DNA of 38,877 nt from positions 1 through 38,877 of the forward strand of contig PNNH01000066.1 in NCBI GenBank assembly GCA_013824165.1. Direction: 5' to 3'. The position numbers and the translations under genes are program-made. Positions 17,397 to 28,428 of the stretch are shown piece after piece. The notes beneath the pieces were generated by a model, which saw nothing but the letters and a program-made list of their open reading frames with translations, made no database searches and had not been told where the DNA came from. The stretch's first letter is position 1. Each line of letters opens with the position of its first letter. Source of the stretch: Methylibium sp. (GTDB lineage Bacteria; Pseudomonadota; Gammaproteobacteria; Burkholderiales; Burkholderiaceae_C).

Positions 17397-18526
17397 TGCG
17401 TGACATCCTTCAAGGTACGAGTGCGAGACATGGCGCGGTGCGCTGCGCCAGCACTGGCCAGCGCCGCCAGTGCGAGGCTCACGCCTTGCCAGGCAGCCGG
17501 GCCGGCGACCCCGAGCAGGGCGCCCAGGGCCAGCACCGTGGCGGCGCTGAGGCCGGCCGATGCGCCCACGCCGCCGCCAGGCCGATGGGCCTCGCTGGCC
17601 GTTGTGCCGTGCGAGGGCGTTTGGCGACGCAGCAAGGCGCCCCAGGCCACACCCCAGGCTGCCGCCTGCAGCAGCATGCCGGCCAGTACGGCGACAGCGC
17701 CAGGACTGGCCCAGGTAGCGCAGGCAGCGCCCACCAGCAGCGCGGTGCAGGCGGGGGCGGCGGCTTTCGGGGGCAGCCAGCGCCACGCCCAGGCGGGCAG
17801 CAGCATGGCTGCCAGGTGCAGGCCGGCAAGCGCCTGAGGCGCCAAGCCGGTGGCTGTTGCGCACCAGCTGCTCATCAAGGGCAAGGCGGCCATCATCGGC
17901 AGCATGCCCAGAAGGCCGGCCCACAAGGGCCAGCGCGCCGTGTCGCGCCATTGCGCCGCGCTGGGCCAGGCCAAGGCGCAATCAAACAGGCCCGCGCGGC
18001 AGCCGCCTTGCAGCCCTGTATGCGGCGCCTGATGGCTCAGGGCAAGCAGCAGCAGGGCGACCAGTGCCAGGGCTGCAGCCACCTGTTGCGGGTGGGCGGC
18101 CAGAGGGAAGGGGTCGCCCGCGCAGGCCAGGGCCAGAAGGGCACCCAGGCTGGCAGCCAGCCTGGGCGGCGCCGCGCCGACCTGGCGCAAGGCGCGCACG
18201 CAGCGGCTGGCCAGGGCCAGCAGGCCGGCCCACACCGGCACCAGCAGCCACAAGGTGGCAGCGCCGCTGGGCGCGGTGGCCGCGATGCTGGCGGCGGCCA
18301 GGGCGCAGAGCAGCAGCCCGAGTTGGAGCGCACGGCGCGACAAGGCCTGCTCCGCGAGCGCCTTGGCGGCCAGGCCCAGCAGCAGCAGCCAGGCCGCCAG
18401 CGGGGCCAGCGCGCCCCAGCCGGCCGGGCCGTGGGCTTGGGTGAGCGCACCCAGGCCCAGCCAGCCGCCGATCAGCAGCGCCCAGGCCAAGGTGCGTGCG
18501 GCCAGCAGCATGATGGGCTCAACCAC
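17393..18526 (-). CDS. Multi-spanning membrane protein of the cox operon, unknown function
   Basis: 377 residues, very rich in Ala, Leu and Gly, with about nine to ten hydrophobic stretches, for example MLLAARTLAWALLIGGWLG, WLLLLGLAAKALAE, LALVALLLLALS and AVAVLAGMLLQAAAWG. The N-terminal half and C-terminal half are separated by a polar loop (GGCRAGLFDCALAWPSAAQW). I recognise no family. It is not obviously CoxB, CoxC, CoxH or CoxK. The start overlaps the stop of the 2OG-oxygenase-like gene by 8 bp. An open frame of the same length on the other strand is rejected as a shadow, because this one is hydrophobic in a structured way and joined to its neighbours by overlaps. Confidence 0.7.
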   Translation of the reverse strand: MVEPIMLLAARTLAWALLIGGWLGLGALTQAHGPAGWGALAPLAAWLLLLGLAAKALAEQALSRRALQLGLLLCALAAASIAATAPSGAATLWLLVPVWAGLLALASRCVRALRQVGAAPPRLAASLGALLALACAGDPFPLAAHPQQVAAALALVALLLLALSHQAPHTGLQGGCRAGLFDCALAWPSAAQWRDTARWPLWAGLLGMLPMMAALPLMSSWCATATGLAPQALAGLHLAAMLLPAWAWRWLPPKAAAPACTALLVGAACATWASPGAVAVLAGMLLQAAAWGVAWGALLRRQTPSHGTTASEAHRPGGGVGASAGLSAATVLALGALLGVAGPAAWQGVSLALAALASAGAAHRAMSRTRTLKDVTQ

Positions 18527-19217
18527 TGAAACCGTGCAGCCGGTCGCTGCCGCCGGCGCGATGCACGCTGGCGTTGAAGGACACGATCACCCGCTCCAGC
18601 TCGCCCGCATAAGGCAGGGCCTGGTGGGCGAGGTGGCTGGGGAATAGCAGCAGCTGGCCGGGCAGCGGCGCCACGTCGATGGACGGGGGCTGCAGGTAGG
18701 CGTTGCCCAGGTCCACATGGGCGCCCGCCAGGGCGTTGAAGTGCGGGCCGTAGAAGCGCGTGATGCCGTTGGCGAGGCCGTAGACGGGGTGGGCGCAGCG
18801 CGAGGCTTCGTCATCGACCTGCAGGCAGTAGACGCCGCTCCAGGAGGCATTGCCATGCGTGTGCACGTCGTGGCAGGCGCCGTGCTGGCTGGTCTGGAAC
18901 CACATGCCGCTGAAGGCCACCTGCAGGTCCACGCCGCCCTGCTGCCAAGCCGCCGGCCAGGCCGCTGCGTTGGCAGCGGTGACGGTATCGCGCAAGCAGC
19001 GCACCAACCACTGCACCAGGGCTTGGAATTCGGGCAGTTGCAGGCGCTGCAGCAGGTCGTCGTCACTGGCAAAAAACGCCCGCTCAGGCTCACCGCGCGC
19101 CAGACGCTGGGTGGCGCGCAGGGCGAGCAGCATGCGCGTCAGCAAGGGGTTGGCATCGCCGGCTTGCTCGTAGCGGTGCACGCCCAGCGGCGTGGGCCAG
19201 AGCTGCTGCAGACTCAT
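18519..19217 (-). CDS. Putative 2OG-Fe(II) oxygenase (TIGR02466-like)
   Basis: 232 residues from the ATG at 19217 (MSLQQLWPTPLGVHRYE), chosen because the family starts with a short strand of this kind. Metal-binding candidates are His119/His121 in CHDVHTHGNASWSGVYCL and His198 in LLFPSHLAHQALPY, with Arg209 of ELERVIVSFN suited to bind the 2-oxoglutarate carboxylate. This is the pattern of the small 2OG-Fe(II) oxygenases annotated as TIGR02466. The start overlaps the end of the mocA-like gene by 4 bp. An oxygenase is not part of described cox gene sets, so its substrate, if linked to CO metabolism, is unknown. Confidence 0.72.
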   Translation of the reverse strand: MSLQQLWPTPLGVHRYEQAGDANPLLTRMLLALRATQRLARGEPERAFFASDDDLLQRLQLPEFQALVQWLVRCLRDTVTAANAAAWPAAWQQGGVDLQVAFSGMWFQTSQHGACHDVHTHGNASWSGVYCLQVDDEASRCAHPVYGLANGITRFYGPHFNALAGAHVDLGNAYLQPPSIDVAPLPGQLLLFPSHLAHQALPYAGELERVIVSFNASVHRAGGSDRLHGFSG

Positions 19218-19888
19218 GCTGGCACGCTGGCCGGCCAGCGCAGCACATGGCCGGTACTGGCTTCGAAGGCTTGCAGGTCTTCGGGCGTATCGATGTCGAC
19301 CCGGTAGCGGCGGTTGTCGTTTTCCCAGGCCTGCACCGAGGCCGCGTTGTCGGCCTGCCATTGCCGGCAGCCGATGCGGGCGCTGCCCGCCAGGATCTGC
19401 TCACGCACCGCGGTGCTGAAGATCACCGGATTGCCGCGCTCGCCGTTCACCAGCGGGTGCAGCACCTCGATGCCGGAAGGGCGCTTCTTCCAGGCGCCGA
19501 TCAGCGCGCTGATGTCCTGGGCATTGAGCAGTGGCTGGTCGGCCAGCGCCACGATCACTGCATCCAGCTTGCCCACCAGAGCGCCCAGGCCCAGGCGCTG
19601 CGAGGACACCTGACCTTCATCGGGGGCGAGGTTGCGCACCAGCGTGACCGGGAACTCCTGCACCACAGGTTCGATCAGGTCCGCGTGGTGGCCGGTGACG
19701 ACCACCACCTCGTCCACCCCCGCGCCCGACAGCGCGATCAGCGTGCGCCTGATCAGCGGCACGCCGCCGAGCTCCAGCAGGCTCTTCGGTCTATGACCGA
19801 GGCGCGAGCCGGCCCCAGCCGCCAGCAGCACAGCGCCGATGACTACGCGGCTGTAGAGGCCGCCACCGCCTTTGAGGATGCAGCCCAT
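19214..19888 (-). CDS. mocA: MocA-type molybdopterin cytidylyltransferase (NTP transferase)
   Basis: 224 residues. The nucleotidyltransferase start is VLLAAGAGSRLGHRPKSLLELGGVPLIRRTL, with landmarks LAAGAGSRLG and RPKSLLEL. ALADQPLL and GNPVIF complete the MobA/MocA pattern, and the end DIDTPEDLQAF is typical of MocA. MocA attaches CMP from CTP to Mo-molybdopterin. CO dehydrogenase uses exactly this dinucleotide cofactor (MCD), so the position after the XdhC-like gene (5 bp apart) fits a cofactor-supply role. A MurU role (sugar-1-phosphate uridylyltransferase) is less likely by sequence and context. Confidence 0.85.
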   Translation of the reverse strand: MGCILKGGGGLYSRVVIGAVLLAAGAGSRLGHRPKSLLELGGVPLIRRTLIALSGAGVDEVVVVTGHHADLIEPVVQEFPVTLVRNLAPDEGQVSSQRLGLGALVGKLDAVIVALADQPLLNAQDISALIGAWKKRPSGIEVLHPLVNGERGNPVIFSTAVREQILAGSARIGCRQWQADNAASVQAWENDNRRYRVDIDTPEDLQAFEASTGHVLRWPASVPA

Positions 19889-19893
19889 ACCGT

Positions 19894-20787
19894 TCAGCCT
19901 CCGCAGCAGGACTTGGCCGGCGCGACTGCCGGTGCGACAGCCGATGCCATCACTGCAGCCATCTCCGCAGCAATCGCCGGCACGGGTGTTGCAGCCACCG
20001 GCTCAGGCGCCGGGCCGCGCTTGGCGGCGACCACGGTGGCCAGCACGCTCAGCGCGATCTCTTCCGGCGTCTGCGCGCCAATCGGCTCACCGGCCGGCGC
20101 CACGATGGCGTTCACCGCGTCAGCCGCGTGCCCAGCTTCAATCAGCGCGGCCTTCAGCACCTGGGCCTTGCGGGCGCTGGCCACGAAGAAAACTTGCCTG
20201 GCCGAGGCGGCCAGTGCGGCGCGTAGGCCTTGCAGATCGCGCCGGCCCTGCGTGGCCACCACCACGAAAGCGCCCGGCGGCAATTGCGCGGCAGCGTCTT
20301 CGGTGGCCAGCACGCGCTGGGCATCGGGGAAGCGGGCAGCGTCCGCGTCGTGCGCCAGCACCGTCACCGGCAGGCCCACGCGCGGCGCCAGCGTGCACAG
20401 CGCAGCGGCAAGTGGCGAGTCGCCGACGATCACCAATTGCGCCTGCGGCAGCACCGGGTCGACGAAGAGCTCCAGCGTGCCGCCGCTGTGGCAGGCCATG
20501 CCGAACTCCAGCACGTCCTGCAGTTCGCGCTCGGAGCCCACATCGGACGGGCTGATGCGGATCAGCCGCGCCCGGCCATCCAGCAGCGCGCGGCGGGCGG
20601 TCTTCAGCACCGCAGGCTGCGCGCAGCCGCCACCGATCCAGCCTTCGACGATTCCGGCGCCGGTGACCAGCGCCTTGTCGCCCGCCTTGGCCGAGGCCGG
20701 TGGCTGCACGCGCAGCACGCTCACCAGGCAATAGGGCTGGCCGGCGGCTTGCAGGCGCTGGGCGGATTGCAGAAAAGAGGGTGTCAT
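19894..20787 (-). CDS. coxF: CoxF: XdhC-family Mo-cofactor maturation protein
   Basis: 297 residues. The N-terminal XdhC/CoxI domain has GWIGGGCAQPAVLKTARRAL and FGMACHSGGTLELFVDPVLP. The C-terminal Rossmann-like domain starts LVIVGDSPLAAALC, then comes VVVATQGRRDLQGL and APAGEPIGAQTPEEIALSVLATVV. XdhC proteins receive and sulfurate Mo cofactor and hand it to the target enzyme; in the cox system CoxF is assigned to activation of the Mo site. The protein ends in an Ala/Pro-rich linker and a CCGG tail, which could bind metal or carry sulfur. It starts 4 bases after the coxE stop. Confidence 0.88.
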   Translation of the reverse strand: MTPSFLQSAQRLQAAGQPYCLVSVLRVQPPASAKAGDKALVTGAGIVEGWIGGGCAQPAVLKTARRALLDGRARLIRISPSDVGSERELQDVLEFGMACHSGGTLELFVDPVLPQAQLVIVGDSPLAAALCTLAPRVGLPVTVLAHDADAARFPDAQRVLATEDAAAQLPPGAFVVVATQGRRDLQGLRAALAASARQVFFVASARKAQVLKAALIEAGHAADAVNAIVAPAGEPIGAQTPEEIALSVLATVVAAKRGPAPEPVAATPVPAIAAEMAAVMASAVAPAVAPAKSCCGG

Positions 20788-20791
20788 GGTC

Positions 20792-21955
20792 TCAGTCCAG
20801 GAGGTGTGCGGCGTTGGCCAGATCGCGCAGCGAGGCCAGGCGCACGAAGCGCTGCACCTGGGGCGCGGCCAAGCTCATGGCGGTGGAGGCCGGCGGATGC
20901 GGGCCGGGGTGGAACCAGCTGATGCGCGCCTGGCGGCGGCGCAGGGCCGAGAGTTCATCGGCCAGTTGCTCAGGCGCGTCGGCGTCGAAGCCGTCGCTCA
21001 GCACCCAGACCTGGGCGCGCCGGCGCAGCTGGCTGCGGGCATGGACGCGCTGGAAGTCGGCGATGGAGGTGGCGATGCGCGTGCCGCCGGCAAAGCCGGC
21101 AGTCACAGCATTGACCTTCTCTTGCACCGTGGCCGAGTCGCGCTGCAGCAGCGGCGTCACCTCCGCCAGCCGGGTGTGAAACACAAACACCCGCGCATCG
21201 GCAGCCTGCACAAAGGCGCGGGCGATGCGAAGAAACAGCTGTGCATGCGTCTCCATCGAGCGGCTCACATCCACCAGGATGAACAGCGGCACCCGCTCGC
21301 GCCGGGGCTTGCGCCACGCGGGGTGCAGCGGCTCGCCGCCAGTGGACAGGCTCTGCCGCAAGGTGCGGCGCAGGTCGAGCCGGGCGCCGTGCCGCTCATC
21401 GTGCCAACGGCGGGTCAGGCGCTGGCGCAGCTGGCGGGCGATGCGCTCGGCCAGGTTCTGCAGCAGGGTCAGGTCTTGCGGCAGCCACTCGCTCAAGGAT
21501 TTGTCGTGCAGCGCCTCGGTGCGGCTGGCCCCGCCTTGCGAGCGGCTCAGCGGTGCATCGTCATCGGCGGCCTGCACGCCATCCTGCAAGGCGCTGTTGA
21601 GGTTGCGCGCGCCGCCGCCGGGCTGGCTGGCCAGCTGCTGCTGCAACTCGCTCACCACCTGGCGCACATCACGCGCGGCGCGGGTCTGGCCGCTCACACG
21701 GGTGCTGCCCCGGGTGCGCTCGGGGTGCCAGTAGCGCTCGAACAGCTCAGGCCAGCGCCGCCAATCGCGGGCGTTGTGGCAGGCCAGGCTGCGCCAGGCA
21801 TCACTCCACTGGCGCGGCTGCAGCGGCAGGCGGGTGGCGGCTTGCACCATCGCCTGCTGCTCGGCCACGCCCACGCCAAAGCCGTGCTCGCGCAGCAAGG
21901 CGGCGAACTCGCCGATGGCGGCCAGCGGTGCGGGCGTCGGCAGGGCGGTGCTCAT
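20792..21955 (-). CDS. coxE: CoxE: VWA-domain protein for CO dehydrogenase maturation
   Basis: 387 residues. The C-terminal half is a von Willebrand A domain with an intact MIDAS motif, Asp-x-Ser-x-Ser in LFILVDVSRSMETHA, and DGFDADAPEQL near the end. The N-terminal half is the helical CoxE region (GEFAALLREHGFGVGVAEQQ, then the tryptophan-rich WRRWPELFERYW). In Oligotropha carboxidovorans CoxE acts with the ATPase CoxD in building the [CuSMoO2] active site. Its ATG overlaps the coxD stop (ATGA), so equal expression with CoxD is likely. The middle contains a polar stretch rich in Gln and Ser. Confidence 0.92.
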   Translation of the reverse strand: MSTALPTPAPLAAIGEFAALLREHGFGVGVAEQQAMVQAATRLPLQPRQWSDAWRSLACHNARDWRRWPELFERYWHPERTRGSTRVSGQTRAARDVRQVVSELQQQLASQPGGGARNLNSALQDGVQAADDDAPLSRSQGGASRTEALHDKSLSEWLPQDLTLLQNLAERIARQLRQRLTRRWHDERHGARLDLRRTLRQSLSTGGEPLHPAWRKPRRERVPLFILVDVSRSMETHAQLFLRIARAFVQAADARVFVFHTRLAEVTPLLQRDSATVQEKVNAVTAGFAGGTRIATSIADFQRVHARSQLRRRAQVWVLSDGFDADAPEQLADELSALRRRQARISWFHPGPHPPASTAMSLAAPQVQRFVRLASLRDLANAAHLLD

Positions 21956-22857
21956 GTGGACTTGATCGCCACGCCGGCCTGGTCGCGGCGGCTTTCCATC
22001 AGCTGCAGCAGCTTGTCGGGGCCGAACTGGAAACGGTCTTCGCGGGTCTTGAGCAGGCAGGCCAGGCTGTGGTCCAGCGCGGCCGGGTCGTCGGGCAGCT
22101 GGCGGTGGCCCAGGCGGTGCAGCACCCGCACCCAGTCAAGGCTTTCTGCCACGCCTGGCGTCTTGCCCAGGTCTTCGTGACGCAGGCGCTGCACGAAGGC
22201 GATCGCCTGCTCGACGAGCGTGCCCTCGGCCTCGGGCAGGGTGGCGCGCACGATGGCAATCTCGCGCGCCAGCGTCGGGTAGTCCAGCCAGTGATACAGG
22301 CAGCGGCGCCGCAGCGCGTCGCTCAACTCACGCGTGCCATTGCTGGTGACGATGACTTGCGGGATGTGGCACGCCTTCAGCGTGCCCAGCTCGGGAATGC
22401 TGAGCTGCCAGTCGCTTAGCAGCTCCAGCAGATAGGCCTCGAAGGCTTCGTCGGCACGGTCGAGCTCGTCGATCAGCAGCACGCAAGGGGCCTCGCTGGT
22501 GATGGCGCGCAGCAGCGGGCGCGGCAGCAGATAGTCGCGGCCGAACAGGTCGGCCTCGGCCAGCGTGCTGCCGCTGCTTTCCTGGCGGCGGATGGCGAGC
22601 AGCTGGCGGCCATAGTTCCACTCGTAGGCGGCCTGGGCCAGGTCCAGCCCTTCGAAGCACTGCAGGCGCACCAGCTCGCGGCCTTCGGCGCGTGCCAGCG
22701 CCTGGGCCAGCGCGGTCTTGCCCACGCCGGCATCGCCCTCGATCAGCAGCGGCCGCTGCAGATCGGCGGCCAGCCAGAGGGCCGTGGCCAGCCCTTCGTC
22801 GGCGATGTAGCCGGCGCCGTGCAGGGCCTCGCGCAGGGCGGCCGCGTGATTCTTCAT
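21952..22857 (-). CDS. coxD: CoxD: MoxR-type AAA+ ATPase
   Basis: 301 residues from the ATG at 22857. Walker A is GDAGVGKTALAQALA and Walker B is VLLIDELDRADEAFEAYLL; a sensor Asn lies in VIVTSNGTRELSDALRRRC. This is the MoxR group, which works with VWA proteins. CoxD is known to unfold or remodel apo-CoxL for sulfur and copper insertion. The start overlaps the coxG stop (ATGA, 22857-22854) and its own stop overlaps coxE. In O. carboxidovorans the order is L-D-E-F-G; here coxG has moved between L and D. Confidence 0.93.
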   Translation of the reverse strand: MKNHAAALREALHGAGYIADEGLATALWLAADLQRPLLIEGDAGVGKTALAQALARAEGRELVRLQCFEGLDLAQAAYEWNYGRQLLAIRRQESSGSTLAEADLFGRDYLLPRPLLRAITSEAPCVLLIDELDRADEAFEAYLLELLSDWQLSIPELGTLKACHIPQVIVTSNGTRELSDALRRRCLYHWLDYPTLAREIAIVRATLPEAEGTLVEQAIAFVQRLRHEDLGKTPGVAESLDWVRVLHRLGHRQLPDDPAALDHSLACLLKTREDRFQFGPDKLLQLMESRRDQAGVAIKST

Positions 22858-23509
22858 GCCCGCTTCGACCCGAACAGGCCGGCCAGCCAGCCTTTGAACA
22901 CCGTCCACATCAGGGCCAAGGCATTCAGCTCCTTGACCGGCGCTGCGGGCGCCGGCGGTCGAGCCGCGGCTGCAGCCATCTCGTTGGAGCCCCCACTGGC
23001 TGGGGCCAGTTGATCACCGTGTGCCGCCGCCGCCGTGGCGGTCTCAGCCACCGGCACCGCCTGCGCTGCCGTGTTGAAGTTGCCGGCAAACTGCGCCAGC
23101 ATCGCGTCGCTCACCGGCACCAGCAGGCGGCTGCCAAACTGGGCCAGCTTGCCGCTCACCATCACCGTGGCCTGGCCGACCAGCACGCAGTCGCCGGCCG
23201 ACTCGCCGGCTTCCAGATGCGCGGTCAGCTGCATCGAGGCCGACGAGCCGCCCTTGTCGGCCCCTTTGCCCAGCATCTTGAGCTGGCGCGACGCGACGTC
23301 CATGCCCTGCACCTCGATGTCGCCCGCAAAGCTCATCGTGGCCGGCCCCACCTTGCTCTTCACCGTGCCCTTGTAGTGGGTGTCGTCCAACTGCTCGGTG
23401 ATCTGCGCGCCGGGCATGCAGGCTGCGGTGGCGCGGATGTCCGCCAGCACCGTCCAGGCCTGCTCCAGCGAGGCGGCGATGGGGTAACGCTTGTCGAGAA
23501 CGACTTCCA

Positions 23510-23510
<1 letters not shown>
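22854..23510 (-). CDS. coxG: CoxG: SRPBCC-fold protein, membrane recruitment of CO dehydrogenase
   Basis: 218 residues. The first ~150 form the CoxG/SRPBCC domain: MEVVLDKRYPIAASLEQAWTVL, CMPGAQITEQLDDTHYKGTVKSKVGP (landmarks CMPGAQ and KVGP) and GKLAQFGSRLL. An Ala/Pro-rich linker follows, then a C-terminal hydrophobic helix ALMWTVFKGWLAGLFG that can anchor it in the membrane. CoxG is proposed to tether CO dehydrogenase to the membrane for electron transfer to quinone. Its ATG shares a base with the coxL stop (TAATG), a typical coupling. Confidence 0.92.
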
Positions 23511-26403
<2,893 letters not shown>

Positions 26404-26414
26404 GTCGGTCTCCT

Positions 26415-27275
26415 TCAGGCGCAGCGCGCAGCGGCACTGGCAATCGCGCGCTTGACCATCTGGCCAGCCATCGCGGTCTTGTATTCAATGTCGCCACGCA
26501 GGTCTTCCGCGGGGTCGCACACGGCTTCAGCCGCTGCAGCGGCAGCGGCCAGCGAGGCCGCGTTGACCGGCTGCCCGATCAGGGCCTTCTCGGCATCCAG
26601 CGCACGGATGGCCATGGGCGCCACATTGGTCAGCGCGATGCGCGCGTGGCTCACCACGCCGCCGCTCATGCGCAGCACCACGGCGGCGCCGGCCGTGGCC
26701 CAGTCGCCGGTCTTGCGCTTGAGCTTCTCGTAGGCCCAGCCGGTGCTGGCGGCAAAGGCAGGCACCTTGATGGCGGTGAGGATTTCGTCCTCAGCAAGCG
26801 CGGTGGCGTAGAGACCGAGGAAGAAATCATCCGCCTTGACCTCGCGCACGCCGCCCGGGCCTTGCATTACCAGTGTGGCGTCGAGCGCCAGCATCAGCGC
26901 CGGGTGGTCGTTGCCGGGATCGCCGTGCGCGATGTCGCCGCCAATCGTGCCGCGGTTGCGCACCTGCGGATCGGCAATCAGCTTGGGCGCCTCGGCCAGC
27001 AGCGGCAGCTTGGCCTGCAGGATGGGGCTGGCGATCAGTTCGTTCTCGACCGTCATCGCGCCGATGACGATGTTGGCGCCGTCTTCACAGATGCCGCGCA
27101 GTTCAGGGATGCGGTTGATGTCGATCAGATGGGCCGGCTGCGCGAAACGCAGCTTCATCATCGGCAACAGGCTGTGGCCGCCCGCCAGCAGCTTGGCATC
27201 TGGCAGGCTGCCCAGCAGGGCCAGCGCTTCGCCCACGGATTTGGGGGCGTGATAGTCAAATGATGGAGGAATCAC
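26415..27275 (-). CDS. coxM: CoxM: CO dehydrogenase medium (FAD) subunit
   Basis: 286 residues. FAD-binding motifs of the family are AGGHS at 31-35 and TIGGD from 110, as in O. carboxidovorans CoxM (AGGHS, TIGG). The start is a GTG at 27275 because the protein then begins [17 protein letters not shown] like other CoxM proteins and AAGGAG lies just upstream. The open frame runs further 5' but has no homology there. It is the first gene of the cox operon, 201 bp downstream of rcoM; that gap holds the repeat array described separately. Confidence 0.95.
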   Translation of the reverse strand: MIPPSFDYHAPKSVGEALALLGSLPDAKLLAGGHSLLPMMKLRFAQPAHLIDINRIPELRGICEDGANIVIGAMTVENELIASPILQAKLPLLAEAPKLIADPQVRNRGTIGGDIAHGDPGNDHPALMLALDATLVMQGPGGVREVKADDFFLGLYATALAEDEILTAIKVPAFAASTGWAYEKLKRKTGDWATAGAAVVLRMSGGVVSHARIALTNVAPMAIRALDAEKALIGQPVNAASLAAAAAAAEAVCDPAEDLRGDIEYKTAMAGQMVKRAIASAAARCA

Positions 27276-27280
27276 CGTGT

Positions 27281-27288
27281 CTCCTTTT
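27281..27288 (-). promoter_or_regulatory. Shine-Dalgarno sequence fixing the GTG start of coxM
   Basis: On the minus strand the run AAAAGGAG lies 5-6 bases before the GTG at 27275. It is the only good ribosome site near the 5' end of coxM and supports GTG over the upstream ATG in the open frame. Confidence 0.75.
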
Positions 27289-27372
27289 ATTGGCCTCAAT
27301 GGGTCCGGTGATTCTTGGGTTCGCCAGACAACCGCGCTGCTGTCAGGGGCAAAGGGCGAAGGGGCAGGCGCG

Positions 27373-27425
27373 TGCACCGACAGCGCGCGACTTGCACGAA
27401 CGGTCGATTGGCTGCACGAACGGTC
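27373..27425. promoter_or_regulatory. Three direct repeats, 20-bp period, upstream of coxM (candidate RcoM site)
   Basis: TGCACGAACGGTC occurs at 27393-27405 and again, identical, at 27413-27425. A diverged copy TGCACCGACAG lies at 27373-27383. The starts are exactly 20 bp apart, so all copies face the same side of the helix. In the coxM direction each copy reads GACCGTTCGTGCA. The array lies 98-150 bp upstream of the coxM GTG and just after the rcoM stop. LytTR regulators such as AgrA and ComE bind direct repeats about two helical turns apart, so this is the expected form of an RcoM activator site. A second pair, CGCGTCA at 27431-27437 and 27442-27448 (11-bp period), follows immediately. Confidence 0.7.
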
Positions 27426-27476
27426 AGCCCCGCGTCAAAGCCGCGTCAGCCGATGAGGGAAAACACTGCCGCGGAC

Positions 27477-28226
27477 TTACCCTGTGATTCGGCCCAGCCG
27501 CGCCAGCACGGCAGCGGTGCTGCTGCGCGCCACGGGCACTAAGGTCTCGTCGCCCGCCAACTGCAGCGACACCCGGCCTTCAGCGCGCACCAGCTGCTGC
27601 ACCTTGCGCAGGTCCACGATGTGGCTGCGGTGCACCCGCATGAAGTGCTCGGGGTCGAGCCTGCCCTCCAGATCGCTGATGGCCAGATTGCAGAAGCGAT
27701 GGCCTTCGGCCGTCACCACCTGCGTGTAGTGGCCCTCGGAGTAGAGCCGCAGGATCTCGTCGGCAGGCACCAGCACGATGCGCTGGCCCATCACCGTGGG
27801 CACCTTGTGCAGCTGGCGCCGCCCCGGCGTGTCGGCGGCGGATTCACCGCTGTCACTGCCGGCCACCACCTCGGTGATGTCATAGAACACAAGCACATAG
27901 CCGACCAGCACGCCGCGCGCATCGCTGGTGCAGCTCACCTTGATCATCAGCACCCGCTCCGGGATGTTGATGATCATGGTCATCGGCGGCGGATTGGTCA
28001 CCGGGCAGGTGGCGGCCTGGTTGAGCAGGAAATCCACCTTGGGCTTGGACCGCTCTGGGTGGAAGCTCAGCACAAAGCGGTCGAAGGGCTGCTTCTCATC
28101 CACCGGCAGCACGCGCCGCGCATAGTCGTTCATGGCGACCACCATGCGCTCCGCATCGAGCTGCACGATGCCCACGTCGAAACGTTCCAACAGGTACAGC
28201 GGCGAGACGGTTTGTGCAGCCTTCAT
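27477..28226 (-). CDS. rcoM: RcoM: CO-sensing PAS-LytTR transcriptional regulator
   Basis: 249 residues from the ATG at 28226. An N-terminal PAS domain (about 8-130) is joined to a C-terminal LytTR DNA-binding domain (about 145-249, with LRLYSEGHYTQVVT and FMRVHRSHIVDL). The PAS part matches the RcoM haem region as I recall it from Paraburkholderia xenovorans: FHPERSK with His56 (His74 there), CPVTNPPP with Cys74 (Cys94) and MTMIINIPERVLMIKVS with Met84 (Met104). In RcoM the oxidised haem has Cys and His ligands, the reduced haem His and Met, and CO replaces Met. It is placed directly upstream of and parallel to coxM. Upstream in-frame ATGs exist, but homology begins near 28226. No Shine-Dalgarno sequence is obvious. 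Confidence 0.9.
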   Translation of the reverse strand: MKAAQTVSPLYLLERFDVGIVQLDAERMVVAMNDYARRVLPVDEKQPFDRFVLSFHPERSKPKVDFLLNQAATCPVTNPPPMTMIINIPERVLMIKVSCTSDARGVLVGYVLVFYDITEVVAGSDSGESAADTPGRRQLHKVPTVMGQRIVLVPADEILRLYSEGHYTQVVTAEGHRFCNLAISDLEGRLDPEHFMRVHRSHIVDLRKVQQLVRAEGRVSLQLAGDETLVPVARSSTAAVLARLGRITG

Positions 28227-28428
28227 CACACGGTGCCGAGAGCCCAACAAGGAGCCGATTGGAACATGGGGTGCCCCCCTGAAATGGCGCCAGCCGGGCG
28301 CAGCGGCCTCAGGTTCAACCCGAGGTGCGGCAGGCTTGAGGGGGCGGGCGTCGGGCGGAGGAAACGGCGGCAACAAAAGAGTTCCGCTATCGTCAGGCCA
28401 TCGATCACCACCAGCGCCGCCTACCTTT

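Noticed and set aside
17396-18529. 377-codon plus-strand open frame opposite the membrane protein
   Set aside because: Low-complexity Gly/Gln/Arg composition; the minus-strand frame has ordered hydrophobic segments and start/stop overlaps with both neighbours.
19214-19888. MocA-like gene considered as the missing MurU
   Set aside because: The start and middle motifs are those of MobA/MocA, and it sits 5 bp from the XdhC-like gene inside the cox operon, where MCD synthesis is needed.
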